NCBI RefSeq assembly: GCF_009696375.1 | Contig: NZ_VUMD01000022.1 | Location: 1-43,904, forward strand | Length of the DNA: 43,904 bases | Source of the DNA: Clostridium porci | Lineage (GTDB): Bacteria > Bacillota > Clostridia > Lachnospirales > Lachnospiraceae | Direction: 5' to 3' | In this document: positions 8,690 through 17,584 of the stretch, in pieces | Position numbering within the stretch: the stretch's first letter is position 1 | How the letters are laid out: each line of letters begins with the position of its first letter | The notes under the pieces: model-generated | Told to the model about the DNA's origin: nothing | The model's input: the letters and a program-made list of their open reading frames with translations, nothing else | Databases searched by the model: none | Program-made: the position numbers and the translations under genes

Positions 8690-9285
8690 ACCACAACACT
8701 GCATAATCAGCGATCGTTTCCCCTGCTTCCGGTCCAGGCAAAGATTTTTCCAAAGCCATATTGATATTTGCATAAAATTTTCCGACCTTTGTATGCTCGA
8801 TCTGCATATAACGGTTTTCCGGTTCCAGTCCACACTCTTTCATGTAATCATGATATGTCACATGAAGGTTTCTCATATCCTGCCGGTCTTTAATAAAGGA
8901 TCTGGCACTTAATTTTCCATCTTTCACCGAAATAATGATAGCATGAATATGTGGAGTTCCCTCATCCATGTGGAGTACCGCTGACGCAATATTATCTTTT
9001 TCAAATTGATCCTCAAGGAATTTTTTTGATTGCTTGGTTCATTGATCAATCGAAAAATCTGCTGGCAGGTTATTGGTGCCGAATGACATCATGATTTCCC
9101 ATCCCAATGTTGCGTTTTTATGAATTTTATGATTTTCATAATACGGAAGGGACATGACTCGTTTCTCAAAGAAACTATTATATGTTTCGCCCACCGGCAA
9201 TCGAATAACCTGCTCGTTTTGACGGAGTCGTTCCAGATCCGCATTCGGTACATCACCGATACGATAATTATATTTGTTTTCCCAT
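8690..9285 (-). pseudogene. MobV/Pre-type relaxase, truncated and frameshifted
   Basis: The minus frame encodes a plasmid-mobilisation relaxase: VLHMDEGTPHIHAIII carries the HxH metal-binding signature, followed by MobV-like sequence. It has three lesions. A good ribosome binding site (AGGAGG at 9295-9300) precedes ATG at 9285, but the ATGGGAAAA start reads quickly into a stop; removing one G restores the frame, so a base insertion is likely. A TGA then interrupts the frame near 9040. The 3' part is lost near 8690, where ICE sequence begins, so the ICE probably inserted into this gene. The missing C-terminal half should lie beyond the ICE's left end. Confidence 0.75.
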
Positions 9286-9374
9286 GGTGTAATTCCTCCT
9301 GTTACGTGATGACAAAATTATGCAGGAGGATCGATTGAGTAAAACGCTAATATTAGCAATTTGCGTTTTAGGTA

Positions 9375-9402
9375 CAAAAAAGACACCGCCAAAGCGATGT
9401 CT
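9375..9402 (-). terminator. Terminator of the first Fic gene
   Basis: On the minus strand AAGACATCGCTTT pairs with the GGCGGTGTCTTTTTT side, ending in a T run, just after the Fic stop. The stretch 9290-9374 has no gene but holds a perfect 12-bp palindrome, GCTAATATTAGC at 9346-9357. Confidence 0.75.
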
Positions 9403-9411
9403 TGAACATAA

Positions 9412-10215
9412 TTACCGTTCCATATTTTCTAGCTCATGTTTGAAGTCCGGCATTTCCAGGTGCATAGACCGGATGAAATCTTTCTCTGTTTCCGTCTCAG
9501 CTTCTGCAACAAAAGCAATAAATCGATCTGGATCTCCACCACGAGCTGGGGTGTCATGGGATGCTTCTAATGATTGCAGATAATCCAATCGGATTGCCGG
9601 AGAAATCACGCAGGGCAAATATCCATTTTGAATCAGAGCAGTATTCATTAACAGTCTGGCAGTACGGCCATTCCCATCTTTAAAGGGATGAATTTCCACA
9701 AATCGCCGATATAGTTCAGCTGCATACACCAATGGTTTTAAGGTTTTTTCATTTTCACGCATCCAGAGTTCTAATTGTTTCATCCGACTTGGAATTTCCT
9801 TAGGTGTTGGTAGAATAGTTTCAGATCCGGTAATACGAACCTGAGTGTTGCGATAAATACCGGCATCTTTTTCGCTGATTTTATGATAAAACAGCCGGTG
9901 TAATTCCAAAATATCATCCAGAGCAACCTGTGCATTACGCATCAGTGAAAACATATAATCATACGCTTCTGCATGACCGCATGCTTCCAATGTGTCTTTT
10001 AAAGGCTTTCCTCCAATTGTAATACCATCTTCCAAGAGAACTTTGGTCTCTCCCATTGTTAATGTATTTCCTTCTATTGCATTGGATGACCATGTTGTGG
10101 AAATTCGGTAGAAATCCTGAATTTCTTTTCGAGATTCTCCTTCAAATGGCCGAACCGCATCAATCACTCGCTGACACAACTCTGCTTTTACCAGCTGTAT
10201 TTCCATGTTTGTCAT
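9412..10215 (-). CDS. Fic-domain AMPylase-type protein 1
   Basis: This 267-residue protein has the Fic motif HPFKDGNGRTARLL, with catalytic His and the anion-binding DGNGR loop. An N-terminal inhibitory helix, STTWSSNAIEGN, matches the (S/T)xxxE(G/N) autoinhibitory motif of class II Fic proteins. Such enzymes transfer AMP or another nucleotide moiety to hydroxyl side chains of target proteins. The start at 10215 is set by GGAGGG 6 bases before ATG; the open frame to 10446 overlaps the neighbouring gene and is not used. It has its own promoter with the upstream element found repeatedly further right. No antitoxin-like partner is adjacent, consistent with built-in inhibition. Confidence 0.9.
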   Translation of the reverse strand: MTNMEIQLVKAELCQRVIDAVRPFEGESRKEIQDFYRISTTWSSNAIEGNTLTMGETKVLLEDGITIGGKPLKDTLEACGHAEAYDYMFSLMRNAQVALDDILELHRLFYHKISEKDAGIYRNTQVRITGSETILPTPKEIPSRMKQLELWMRENEKTLKPLVYAAELYRRFVEIHPFKDGNGRTARLLMNTALIQNGYLPCVISPAIRLDYLQSLEASHDTPARGGDPDRFIAFVAEAETETEKDFIRSMHLEMPDFKHELENMER

Positions 10216-10249
10216 ATTTTCCCTCCATAGGACATGATGTGGTTCTATT

Positions 10250-10305
10250 ATTATACTCGTTACATAGCCAAAAAACAATGTTGTTAATTTGCGGATATGA
10301 AAAAT
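10250..10305 (-). promoter_or_regulatory. Promoter with conserved upstream element, copy 1 (Fic 1)
   Basis: Read on the minus strand, ATTTTTCATATCCGCAA (10305-10289) is followed after 10 bases by TTGTTT, then 17 bases, then TATAAT (10255-10250). The Fic start codon is 35 bases further. The same element and spacing recur at nine other places in the window. Confidence 0.7.
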
Positions 10306-10369
10306 ACTATTATTTCGCAAAGGAGAAGCCGGCCACCTTCTGGTGTAGGTCGCTCCATTTTTTAATACA

Positions 10370-11137
10370 TTATTTTCTTCTTTTTCTTGTGAAATGGAAG
10401 ATTGCAAGACCAATTCCAAATCCACAAAGGACTCCTTCAATGACAAATAAGAGATTTGTCAGATCGAAAGGTTCTTCTTCCACTTCTTGAGCTGAAGGGA
10501 TTGTTTCGGTTCCTCGAATTGTTTCCGTAAGTTCCGGAAATGCAGATTCCAGTTCCTTATAAGAACCTTCTGTAAGAATTACATCTGCCTGAAAGTTATG
10601 CTCACTATCTAGGATAATGTCATATACTTCTTTTTCTACAACTAAACGGTATGTAACTGTATCGAACACACCATAATCTTTCATAGAGATATGAATGATA
10701 CCACTTTCTTGCCCATTGGAAAAATCATATTGTAAGGGTGCTAAATCAAAATCTGTAATTTCTGTAATACCATCTTTTCCAGAGTCGTTGTTTTCTTCTC
10801 GCGGTTCTTCAAATAATTCATTAACCTGAATAGTTAAATAATTTTCTGTAGATGGCGATAAGGTGGTTGGGCTTACGAATTCATACCTATCTTCTACATC
10901 CGTAGAAGATAAGACAACAACATCATATACTGTATTTTTGTCCAATGGCAGTTCCATAGTGCATTGATAGTTTTTTGTTAATGGATGAAGCGAATCGTTT
11001 AAGTAAACTTCCACTCTCAAATCAAATCCTTCTGGTACAGAAGCAGAAATTGTAACTAGCACTTCATTATCCGAATCTCCTTCATCTAACTGAATATCTC
11101 TTGCAAACGAAGTGATGCTACAGATAGCAAGAGACAT
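10370..11137 (-). CDS. Membrane-anchored surface protein, unknown function
   Basis: This is a 255-residue acidic protein with one C-terminal transmembrane helix (FVIEGVLCGFGIGLAIF) followed by the basic tail HFTRKRRK, so most of it should face outward. The middle reads as beta-rich, immunoglobulin- or Cna-like sequence, but no family was identified. The start is uncertain: ATG 11137 lacks a clear ribosome binding site, a GTG at 11164 is in frame, and the N-terminal hydrophobic stretch (MSLAICSITSFA) is short for a signal peptide. The 5' end may have been lost. Confidence 0.5.
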   Translation of the reverse strand: MSLAICSITSFARDIQLDEGDSDNEVLVTISASVPEGFDLRVEVYLNDSLHPLTKNYQCTMELPLDKNTVYDVVVLSSTDVEDRYEFVSPTTLSPSTENYLTIQVNELFEEPREENNDSGKDGITEITDFDLAPLQYDFSNGQESGIIHISMKDYGVFDTVTYRLVVEKEVYDIILDSEHNFQADVILTEGSYKELESAFPELTETIRGTETIPSAQEVEEEPFDLTNLLFVIEGVLCGFGIGLAIFHFTRKRRK

Positions 11138-11145
11138 ATATTTTC

Positions 11146-11577
11146 TTATCGACTCAGCACCCACATACCACTGTTTTTATGACTCATTAAGAAAGATAAT
11201 GACATAGTCAATGATACCATTACCACTTTGCCGCCCTCGGTTTCTCGGCTCAGTACCGACTGCATGATAAACCGGCGGCTTGCGTTAAAGACCAGCTTGA
11301 AATGGTCTGGAGACAAAATGCCTCGTACCTGATAAAAACGTCTGGAGACGAGAATTTGGCTTTGGACGTTTTTCTGATGTTCATTGACATTTTTCTGATG
11401 TTCATGCAATGAGTTTGAAAAAGCATCATACGAGATAGTTGTAATGGCGATTTTTGCTGCGAATGATTTGGTAGTATCATACGTGGTTTGCCCTTTGATT
11501 ACCTTTGATGCCTTTATATCATTTCCGTTTCCAAAAAACTGAATACCACCTGTTCGAATCTTTACAGATTCTATCAA
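11146..11577 (-). other. Unrecognised open frame, probably a remnant
   Basis: A 143-codon minus frame contains a small internal duplication (HEHQKNVNEHQKNV) and a basic, Arg-rich middle. It has no clear ribosome binding site, no recognised family, and overlaps the gene to its left. It could be decayed mobile-element DNA. The stretch 11578-11780 shows nothing recognisable. Confidence 0.2.
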
Positions 11578-11780
11578 AAAAATGTTCTTCTCTTTCTACA
11601 CATGATCAATCCTATGCTGTAAAATATTTTTTATGGAAGGGTTGGGAGCTGTTATAAAATTTTTCTAATTACTTTAATTCTTCTAATCTTCCAATCATAA
11701 ATTTGTCCATGCTTTATCACAATTTGTCTTATGAAGCAATACTTTGAATCTAAATTTCCGAAACAATAGTTCAACTGGAA

Positions 11781-11830
11781 AATAAGCCGAAAACCATTGT
11801 ACATAGAAATCTGTTTCCGGCTTATTTTTT
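11781..11830 (-). terminator. Terminator of the dehydrogenase operon
   Basis: On the minus strand AATAAGCCGGAAAC pairs with GGTTTTCGGCTTATT across a loop of about 17 bases and runs into T residues, immediately after the dehydrogenase stop. Confidence 0.65.
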
Positions 11831-11838
11831 TAGCTCTC

Positions 11839-12819
11839 TTATAATTCAATATTTCTAAGATTCACAATTTCTGCATTTTTATATTCTTTATTCATAAATG
11901 CATGAATATTTTTCATTGTATCTTCTGCTCCCTGGACAAATGCATCCTGTGAGTAAAAGGCAATGTGCGGTGTTACAACTACATTATCAAGATCAACCAG
12001 TTTTGCTTTTGATAAATCAGGATTTTCTGAGCTCAGAACATCTAAGATCGCATAACTAAGATTTCCTTCTGTTAATGCTTCATAGAGATCCTCTTCATCA
12101 ACAACTCCTCCCCTGGAAGAATTGATAAATACAGCCCCATCTTTTACAAGATCAAACAGACTCTTATTCAGACTCTTTTCCGTCTGTTTGTTTAATGGTA
12201 AATGAGAAGATATATAATCACTCTGTGCAAAAAGTGTTTCCAGGTCTACTCGTTTCACTCCATATTCTTCAAATACTTCATCAGGAACAAATGGATCGTA
12301 AGCAACAATTTCCGGTCCAAATGCTTTTAAACGTTTTGTGATCAGCTTTGGAATATTTCCAAATCCGATCAGTCCGATCGTTCTTGAAGATAATCTGCGC
12401 ATATCCGGGAATAATTCACAATCCCATTTTCTATCTACTTTAACAGACTTATTGAACTCCAAGATCCTTCTGTTATGTAAAACAATCGCACTGACAACAT
12501 AATTAGCTACTTCATCTGTGCAGTATTTGCTTGTATGTGATACCGGAAGATTGATCTCATTCGCATAATCCATATCAATTCCATTAAATCCAATGGATCG
12601 GAAAATGACCATTTTTAAGCTTTTGAGATTTTCCAAAACTTTTTTTGTTAACGGTTCATATACACAGATGATCACATCTGCATCTTTTGCATTTTCGATG
12701 ATCTCATCTTCTGTGCCTGATGGAATAACTTCAATCGATGCATCCATGCCAAGTTCTTTTATCATTTTCTGTTCGACATCATACATATTGTCTTCAAATA
12801 ATCTAACAATTTTATACAT
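11839..12819 (-). CDS. D-isomer-specific 2-hydroxyacid dehydrogenase
   Basis: This 326-residue NAD-dependent oxidoreductase has the 2-hydroxyacid dehydrogenase layout: a split substrate-binding domain (residues about 1-100 and 285-326) around a Rossmann domain with GLIGFGNIPKL as the nucleotide loop. The catalytic Arg lies in NSSRGGVVDE and the catalytic His in VTPHIAFYS. It reduces a 2-keto acid to a D-2-hydroxyacid or the reverse; the substrate is not evident. A good AAGGAG precedes the start. It follows the transporter gene by 16 bases, so the two form an operon, probably for uptake and metabolism of one hydroxyacid or keto acid. Confidence 0.9.
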   Translation of the reverse strand: MYKIVRLFEDNMYDVEQKMIKELGMDASIEVIPSGTEDEIIENAKDADVIICVYEPLTKKVLENLKSLKMVIFRSIGFNGIDMDYANEINLPVSHTSKYCTDEVANYVVSAIVLHNRRILEFNKSVKVDRKWDCELFPDMRRLSSRTIGLIGFGNIPKLITKRLKAFGPEIVAYDPFVPDEVFEEYGVKRVDLETLFAQSDYISSHLPLNKQTEKSLNKSLFDLVKDGAVFINSSRGGVVDEEDLYEALTEGNLSYAILDVLSSENPDLSKAKLVDLDNVVVTPHIAFYSQDAFVQGAEDTMKNIHAFMNKEYKNAEIVNLRNIEL

Positions 12820-12835
12820 GTTTTTACGCTTCTCC

Positions 12836-14170
12836 TTACATAAATACTTTTACAAATAAGATAACAAATGGTAATGCGATATAAGTTCTTTCCAAAAAGA
12901 TAAGAATGGTCTGCCAGAATTTTTTAATGATCTTTGTGGATGATAATAATGTCGCTGTTTCTGAAAGATAAATAATAGAAAGAATACTCATCATCGCAAC
13001 AATTACCTTTGTTGAGGCAGCCTGAATACTTCCTCCAATAATAACCGGTAAGTAGTTATCTGCTAATCCTGACATGATCGCACTTGCCGCAATCCCTGCT
13101 TCTTTAACACCAAACAGGTTCATGATCAACTCTAATGGTAAAGAGATCCAACCTAACACTGGTGTAAATAATGCAATGACCAATGCAGCTGTTCCCCAGC
13201 AAATAATGATCGGGGTTAACCAGAATACATAAAATGTCATATTATCAATTTTGGCAGCGAAATTTTTCACTCCTGCTTCTGAAGCACGATTTGCTGCATT
13301 ATGAAGTCCTCTGGTTAAGGCATTTCCTTCTTTTAATACTACATGTTTGAATTCTGTTGTTCCATCTACATAAACATCTTCATACAGAGATACTGGTGGA
13401 ATTCTTACACAGATTACTGCAACAATGATTGATACAACTAATAATCCTGCTAAGATCAGTCCGAAATAATCCATTACACCCAATACAGAAGATACAACTA
13501 CGATCCATCCAATACTTCCTGTTGTGAAGTGGCTTGCAATTGCGGCCGCTTCTCTGAAAGTAAAATATCCGTTTTCGAATAATTCTTTTGTAGCCATGAT
13601 CGCGGCATTTCCAGGTCCAACCCATGCACTGATGATGCTTGTAGCACAGATTTCAGAAACTTTAAATAACGGCTTTACAAGCTTACCAATAAATTCTCCT
13701 AAAAACTCCATTCCTCCAAATTCCAGAATAAATGTCTGGAATAATAACATGGATGGTACGATCACTGCAAGCTGTGTTGCTAATGACAGCATAGATCCTC
13801 CTGTATCTGCTGAAATAAGGAAGCTTGGTCCAATCTGAAAATAGATCATAACAGTTAACACAGCACCAATGATTCTGTTTACAACATAAAAAGGGGATGT
13901 TACAAACAACTTCTTCATAAGTCTGTTCTGGCCTAAAAATGTCTTGTCATTAAATAAATTAAACAATGAGATCGCCGCACTTGCAATAATACAGATCATA
14001 AGCACCATGGAAAGCTGGCTGTTAAACTGCTTTACAAAAAGCTTTACATAGTAAAATAAAATTGTGTCTACTGTTCCATCAAAATTAAATGGAACCAGCA
14101 CAAAGAATACTCCAAACAGAGTACCCAAGATAAATTTGATGAGGTTTTTTGCATCCATTTCTTGTTTCAT
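12836..14170 (-). CDS. YjiH-family nucleoside-recognition (Gate) membrane transporter
   Basis: This 444-residue polytopic protein has about ten hydrophobic segments and Gate-domain sequence around WVGPGNAAIMATKELF and ASHFTTGSIGWIVV, typical of YjiH-type proteins. It should sit in the cytoplasmic membrane; the transported compound is not established for the family. The operon with a hydroxyacid dehydrogenase suggests an organic acid. The start is set by GGAGAAAACG before ATG 14170. A perfect-consensus promoter lies upstream, and an IclR regulator is divergently transcribed. Confidence 0.8.
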   Translation of the reverse strand: MKQEMDAKNLIKFILGTLFGVFFVLVPFNFDGTVDTILFYYVKLFVKQFNSQLSMVLMICIIASAAISLFNLFNDKTFLGQNRLMKKLFVTSPFYVVNRIIGAVLTVMIYFQIGPSFLISADTGGSMLSLATQLAVIVPSMLLFQTFILEFGGMEFLGEFIGKLVKPLFKVSEICATSIISAWVGPGNAAIMATKELFENGYFTFREAAAIASHFTTGSIGWIVVVSSVLGVMDYFGLILAGLLVVSIIVAVICVRIPPVSLYEDVYVDGTTEFKHVVLKEGNALTRGLHNAANRASEAGVKNFAAKIDNMTFYVFWLTPIIICWGTAALVIALFTPVLGWISLPLELIMNLFGVKEAGIAASAIMSGLADNYLPVIIGGSIQAASTKVIVAMMSILSIIYLSETATLLSSTKIIKKFWQTILIFLERTYIALPFVILFVKVFM

Positions 14171-14217
14171 CGTTTTCTCCTTCTCTATTTTCGGGACACT
14201 GTCCTGTTTTTTAATTT

Positions 14218-14246
14218 ATTATATAGACACAGCGCATGATTGTCAA
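14218..14246 (-). promoter_or_regulatory. Consensus promoter of the transporter-dehydrogenase operon
   Basis: On the minus strand TTGACA (14246-14241), a 17-base spacer and TATAAT (14223-14218) form a perfect sigma-A promoter 48 bases before the start codon. Downstream in the leader is a small dyad, GGACA-C-TGTCC, which could be a further operator. Confidence 0.9.
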
Positions 14247-14270
14247 GCATTTGTCAATCTTTTTTCGGAT

Positions 14271-14307
14271 TTGCAAAATATTCCATTTCGTGTATAATTA
14301 ATGGAAT
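14271..14307 (+). promoter_or_regulatory. iclR promoter with overlapping operator palindrome
   Basis: TTGCAA at 14271-14276, a 16-base spacer and TATAAT at 14293-14298 make the promoter. The arms ATTCCATT (14280-14287) and AATGGAAT (14300-14307) form a perfect inverted repeat flanking the -10 box, a good candidate for the IclR binding site and autorepression. Confidence 0.75.
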
Positions 14308-14326
14308 AACGAAGTAGGAGGTTCCC

Positions 14327-15085
14327 ATGACTGAGACAAACAACCAACCTATCCAGGCAATTGTCAATGCTGTAAAAATTCTGGATTTAATCAACGAGAA
14401 AAATGAAATAGGTGTACGAGAAATAGCCAAAATACTTGATATCCCAAAGTCAACAGTTTTTCGGATCATCAAAACTTTAGAAAGTCAGAATCTTTTAGTC
14501 AGTACACATGAAGATGAATATGCCATTGGCTATAAAATGCTGAATTATCGTGCCGGAATTAACAAAGAAAAAAATTTAATCACTTATGCAACAGATTCTT
14601 TAAAAAATTTCTGCAAAAATACAAATGAAACGATAAATCTGGCAATACGAAATCGGGATAAAACTTTTATTATCTATTCAGAAGAAGGCGAATATTATTC
14701 CCTGCAATCCAATATGCTGCCAGAATCGGATTTATATTGTTCAAGTACAGGAAAAATCTTTATGGCTTCCATGCCGGAAGAAGATGTTATGAAATATTTT
14801 TCTGGAAATTTAACAAAAAGAACAATAAATACGATTACCGATTATAATCAGTTTTTAAAAGAAAAGCAGACTATTTTAAATACAGATATTGCCTATGACC
14901 ATGAAGAATATGAATATGGTCTGACTTGCGTTGCTACTTCGATCAAAGTAAAAGATGAAATCATTGCCGCCATCAGCGTTTCCGGTCCAACGACGCGATT
15001 AAAGGTTAAAGGTTTTGAAAATTTAGAAAAGGAACTACTGTTAACTGCAAAATCTATTGAAGGAAAAATCATTGCTAATATATAA
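14327..15085 (+). CDS. IclR-family transcriptional regulator
   Basis: This 252-residue regulator has a winged helix-turn-helix at residues about 8-70 (GVREIAKILDIPKSTVFRII) and an IclR effector domain (about 85-250) with the STGKIFMASMPEE segment. Effectors are usually small organic acids. It is divergent from the transporter-dehydrogenase operon and is the obvious regulator of it. TAGGAGG before ATG 14327 fixes the start. Overall composition matches the operon, so 11.8-15.1 kb reads as one native chromosomal locus between mobile elements. Confidence 0.92.
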   Translation: MTETNNQPIQAIVNAVKILDLINEKNEIGVREIAKILDIPKSTVFRIIKTLESQNLLVSTHEDEYAIGYKMLNYRAGINKEKNLITYATDSLKNFCKNTNETINLAIRNRDKTFIIYSEEGEYYSLQSNMLPESDLYCSSTGKIFMASMPEEDVMKYFSGNLTKRTINTITDYNQFLKEKQTILNTDIAYDHEEYEYGLTCVATSIKVKDEIIAAISVSGPTTRLKVKGFENLEKELLLTAKSIEGKIIANI

Positions 15086-15106
15086 AATTATCTGGCCACA
15101 TTATGA

Positions 15107-15146
15107 CAAAACTCGTCATCACGCTCAACGCAGATGACGAGTTTTG
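15107..15146 (+). terminator. Terminator of iclR
   Basis: CAAAACTCGTCATC pairs perfectly with GATGACGAGTTTTG around a 12-base loop, 21 bases after the stop codon. Confidence 0.8.
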
Positions 15147-15499
15147 AATTATTGTGTCACAGTAAAAACAAGGCCCTCAAACAATATGTCTGAAAGCCTT
15201 GATTTTATTACGTTTGTGTCCTTCCGTTGCTATGTCCTGCTATTAGTCCTCAACCTTAACAATCTCTTTCTTGTTGTAGGAACCGCAGCTTGCTTATATC
15301 TTCTTACATCCTGATATAGCTTGATATTTCAATATTTTTAAAGATAAGTCTTTTATGTATCTTATCATATATTTTTATAAAAGTCCGCATTTTTCGGAAA
15401 ATCTTTCGGATTTTTTCGCTTTACACAAAAACTGCTTCATATTTACAAAGAGCAGTCTTGAGATTGGTGCTGCGATCAAATTCTTACATTTTTCTTAAT
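15147..15499. other. Gene-free stretch between iclR and the second integrase
   Basis: No ORF with a start signal is visible. It holds a weaker hairpin (CAAGGC at about 15170 with GCCTTG at about 15200) and very AT-rich DNA. Because the integrase at 15500 reads outward to the left, the left attachment site of its element should lie here. No direct repeat could be assigned, as the other end is outside the window. Confidence 0.4.
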
Positions 15500-16786
15500 T
15501 TATGCAACATGATCAAGCGACTTAAGACTTTTAGCGTATGATAGCATCTCATCTTTTACAACATCATTACCAGCTTTTACATAATACTGTAAAGTAATTT
15601 CAATTTTACTGTGTCCGGCAACAAGCTGTAATACTTGTGGAGACATTCCGCTCTCAGCCATACGTGTTAGTCCTGTACGTCTTAAGCTATGACAGGATAG
15701 GTGTGGTAATAAATCGGTTGCCTCTTCATTATTTTTAATTGCTTGCTGGATTTTTTCTTTATTATAGCGTTTCACAATGTTATCTATCAGGCGGTTGATA
15801 CTTCCTGGCGTTATAGGATTGCCTTTTGCTGTAATAAAGAGAAAGTCTCTTTCATCATCAATGATACAACTACCTTTTGTTTGTGTAATATAGTTTGCGT
15901 ATTCTATTTGTGCATGTAGGCATTGTAGAATTTCCTCATCATCAAAATACATATATCGTATACCATTCATTGTTTTGGGTGGACGTACTCGAAACTTTGT
16001 ACACTCATCATCGTACAGTTTTTTGTAAATCACTTGATGCATTAAGTCAAATTTCTTATTTTCAAAATCCAACTCTTTTTTATTGATACCTATGGTTTCT
16101 CCAACGCGTAATCCGAAAAATGTCATCGTATACAAAAGGTTATAATCAAACCCCCTATAGTGTTTTTTGATGTATTGAAAGAATTGTATCTGTTGCTTTT
16201 TTGACAATACTGTTTTTTCCTTTTCTTCAGTGTGAATGATGTCTTTCATTACCAAAATACATGGGTTATAGGTGATCCACCTAGAATCGATTGCCAAACG
16301 AAAACTTGGGGCTACGATATGATTGATTGTTTCTATTGTTCCGCGAGCAAGTCCTCTGCTTTCAATCAATTCATTATAGTAATTGGCAACGTGTAATTTC
16401 AACACCTTTCCAATTGCCATAGCACCAAACCATGTGTCTTTGATATGCCATCGATAATTATTCCAATATCCAGTTAACGTGGTTTTTTCTATATTCTTTT
16501 TTGAACGCAAATATATTTCTACCATGTCCGCTACAGTGATCTCCGCATTTCCGCTAATGAGAAGATGAGAGTGTTCTGCCTGGATTATCTCTTCTAATTG
16601 CCTAAGCTCGTCCAGTGTTTTGGCTGAACGGCTGTCTGTTTTGTTTAAAATGTTCTTAAACTTGTATTCGTAAATATCTTTTGATGGGTAATAATATTCT
16701 CCTGGATAAAGGATATTGCCATAAATATCCTTTCTTCGTTTGGATCCACTACCCTTCTTTTTCTTACTGGCCATATTTTTGGTCAA
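15500..16786 (-). CDS. Tyrosine integrase of a second element
   Basis: This 428-residue phage/ICE-type integrase has a basic N-terminus, a SAM-like core-binding domain (about residues 85-185) and a catalytic domain with Arg in FFGLRVGETIG, the HSLRRTGLTRMAESG box, GHSKIEITLQYY and the nucleophilic Tyr. The start is probably TTG at 16786, because AAAGGAGG sits 9 bases before it while the first ATG is 12 bases further on. It points out of the element toward 15.1 kb, and an excisionase-like gene lies just upstream, so the pair marks the left end of an element extending right. Confidence 0.93.
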   Translation of the reverse strand: MTKNMASKKKKGSGSKRRKDIYGNILYPGEYYYPSKDIYEYKFKNILNKTDSRSAKTLDELRQLEEIIQAEHSHLLISGNAEITVADMVEIYLRSKKNIEKTTLTGYWNNYRWHIKDTWFGAMAIGKVLKLHVANYYNELIESRGLARGTIETINHIVAPSFRLAIDSRWITYNPCILVMKDIIHTEEKEKTVLSKKQQIQFFQYIKKHYRGFDYNLLYTMTFFGLRVGETIGINKKELDFENKKFDLMHQVIYKKLYDDECTKFRVRPPKTMNGIRYMYFDDEEILQCLHAQIEYANYITQTKGSCIIDDERDFLFITAKGNPITPGSINRLIDNIVKRYNKEKIQQAIKNNEEATDLLPHLSCHSLRRTGLTRMAESGMSPQVLQLVAGHSKIEITLQYYVKAGNDVVKDEMLSYAKSLKSLDHVA

Positions 16787-16918
16787 TATTGTCCGCCTCC
16801 TTTATGGGTTAGCGGATGCAACTTTTGAGAGTTTATATCAATCCTTTGACGTTTCTATGCAATTGTCAAGGTGCGACTCATTGAGACATATACCACGTAA
16901 TATATCGTTGCATCCGCA

Positions 16919-17143
16919 TTATATCACACTTTTGTTTTCCAGAAAACTGAGAAAACGTTCTTTTTTGATTAAATTTTTAGATCCAACTCTTAACACGAAT
17001 GGACATGTTGGCCCATCAATCAATTCTCTGATCTTGTTTTGTCCAATGTTTGTTAATTCTGCTGCCTCCGGAATGGTTAGGAGTGCTTTTTTATCAATTG
17101 GGACTTTTTCTTGGATCGCTTTCGTTTTTGGAGTGTCGTTCAT
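16919..17143 (-). CDS. Excisionase-like small DNA-binding protein
   Basis: This 74-residue protein has an excisionase/MerR-type helix-turn-helix: LLTIPEAAELTNIGQNKIRE, then a wing ending FVLRVGSKNLIKKERFLSFL. It resembles Tn916-family Xis in length and layout. The start is ATG 17143 (AAAGGA 9 bases upstream) rather than the TTG at 17152. It lies 132 bases upstream of the integrase in the same direction. Confidence 0.85.
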   Translation of the reverse strand: MNDTPKTKAIQEKVPIDKKALLTIPEAAELTNIGQNKIRELIDGPTCPFVLRVGSKNLIKKERFLSFLENKSVI

Positions 17144-17227
17144 AGTTGTCAATCCTTTCTTTCATATTTTTTCAAAAAAATTATGATAAGGATTGTTTAA
17201 AAATCAGTTTTATAGAATACAATTTGC

Positions 17228-17282
17228 TTTTTCATATCCGTAAGATTTGTTCTTTTGGATTTTATCAACAATGTGTTACAGT
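17228..17282 (+). promoter_or_regulatory. Promoter with conserved upstream element, copy 2 (winged-helix gene)
   Basis: TTTTTCATATCCGTAA (17228-17243) is followed after 11 bases by TTGGAT (17255-17260) and after 16 more by TACAGT (17277-17282). This copy is on the plus strand and points at the gene starting at 17340, showing that the element follows gene direction. Confidence 0.6.
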
Positions 17283-17339
17283 CAAGATGTAAGATGATTT
17301 TTTTCGTATCAATTTCATAATGAAAAGGAGGACTACTAT

Positions 17340-17576
17340 ATGAGAGGCGTTGCTGGATCCAAGCATTGGGCACAAGATATTATTTATCGAGTTTTAATGG
17401 ATGGGAAAGTGCATAGCTTCGATGAGATTTTGTGTGAAATCACAGAAATTGAACATCTACGCATGACTCGTTGCAATTTAAGTTGTGTACTTACACGATT
17501 AAAACAAAAACGCGGAGATATTATCCAGGTTCGCGAAGGTTATTTTCAATTAGATACTAAACATTATTCCATATAA
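17340..17576 (+). CDS. Small winged-helix-like protein
   Basis: This 78-residue protein looks like a compact winged helix: helices HWAQDIIYRVLMDGKVHSFD and TRCNLSCVLTRLKQKRGDI followed by a beta hairpin, IIQVREGYFQLD. It may bind DNA, but no family is certain. AAGGAGG sits just before ATG 17340. It has the conserved upstream promoter element and its own terminator. Being next to the integrase and sharing that promoter type, it is one candidate for the regulator of the dispersed promoters; this is speculation. Confidence 0.6.
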   Translation: MRGVAGSKHWAQDIIYRVLMDGKVHSFDEILCEITEIEHLRMTRCNLSCVLTRLKQKRGDIIQVREGYFQLDTKHYSI

Positions 17577-17584
17577 TCACAAAC

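Noticed and set aside
9346-9357. Perfect palindrome GCTAATATTAGC as an attachment site or operator
   Set aside because: It is short and isolated, with no second copy seen near the neighbouring genes, so no function is assigned.
10216-10446. Open frame extending Fic protein 1 upstream by 77 codons
   Set aside because: It crosses the promoter and overlaps the neighbouring gene; the ribosome binding site supports ATG 10215.
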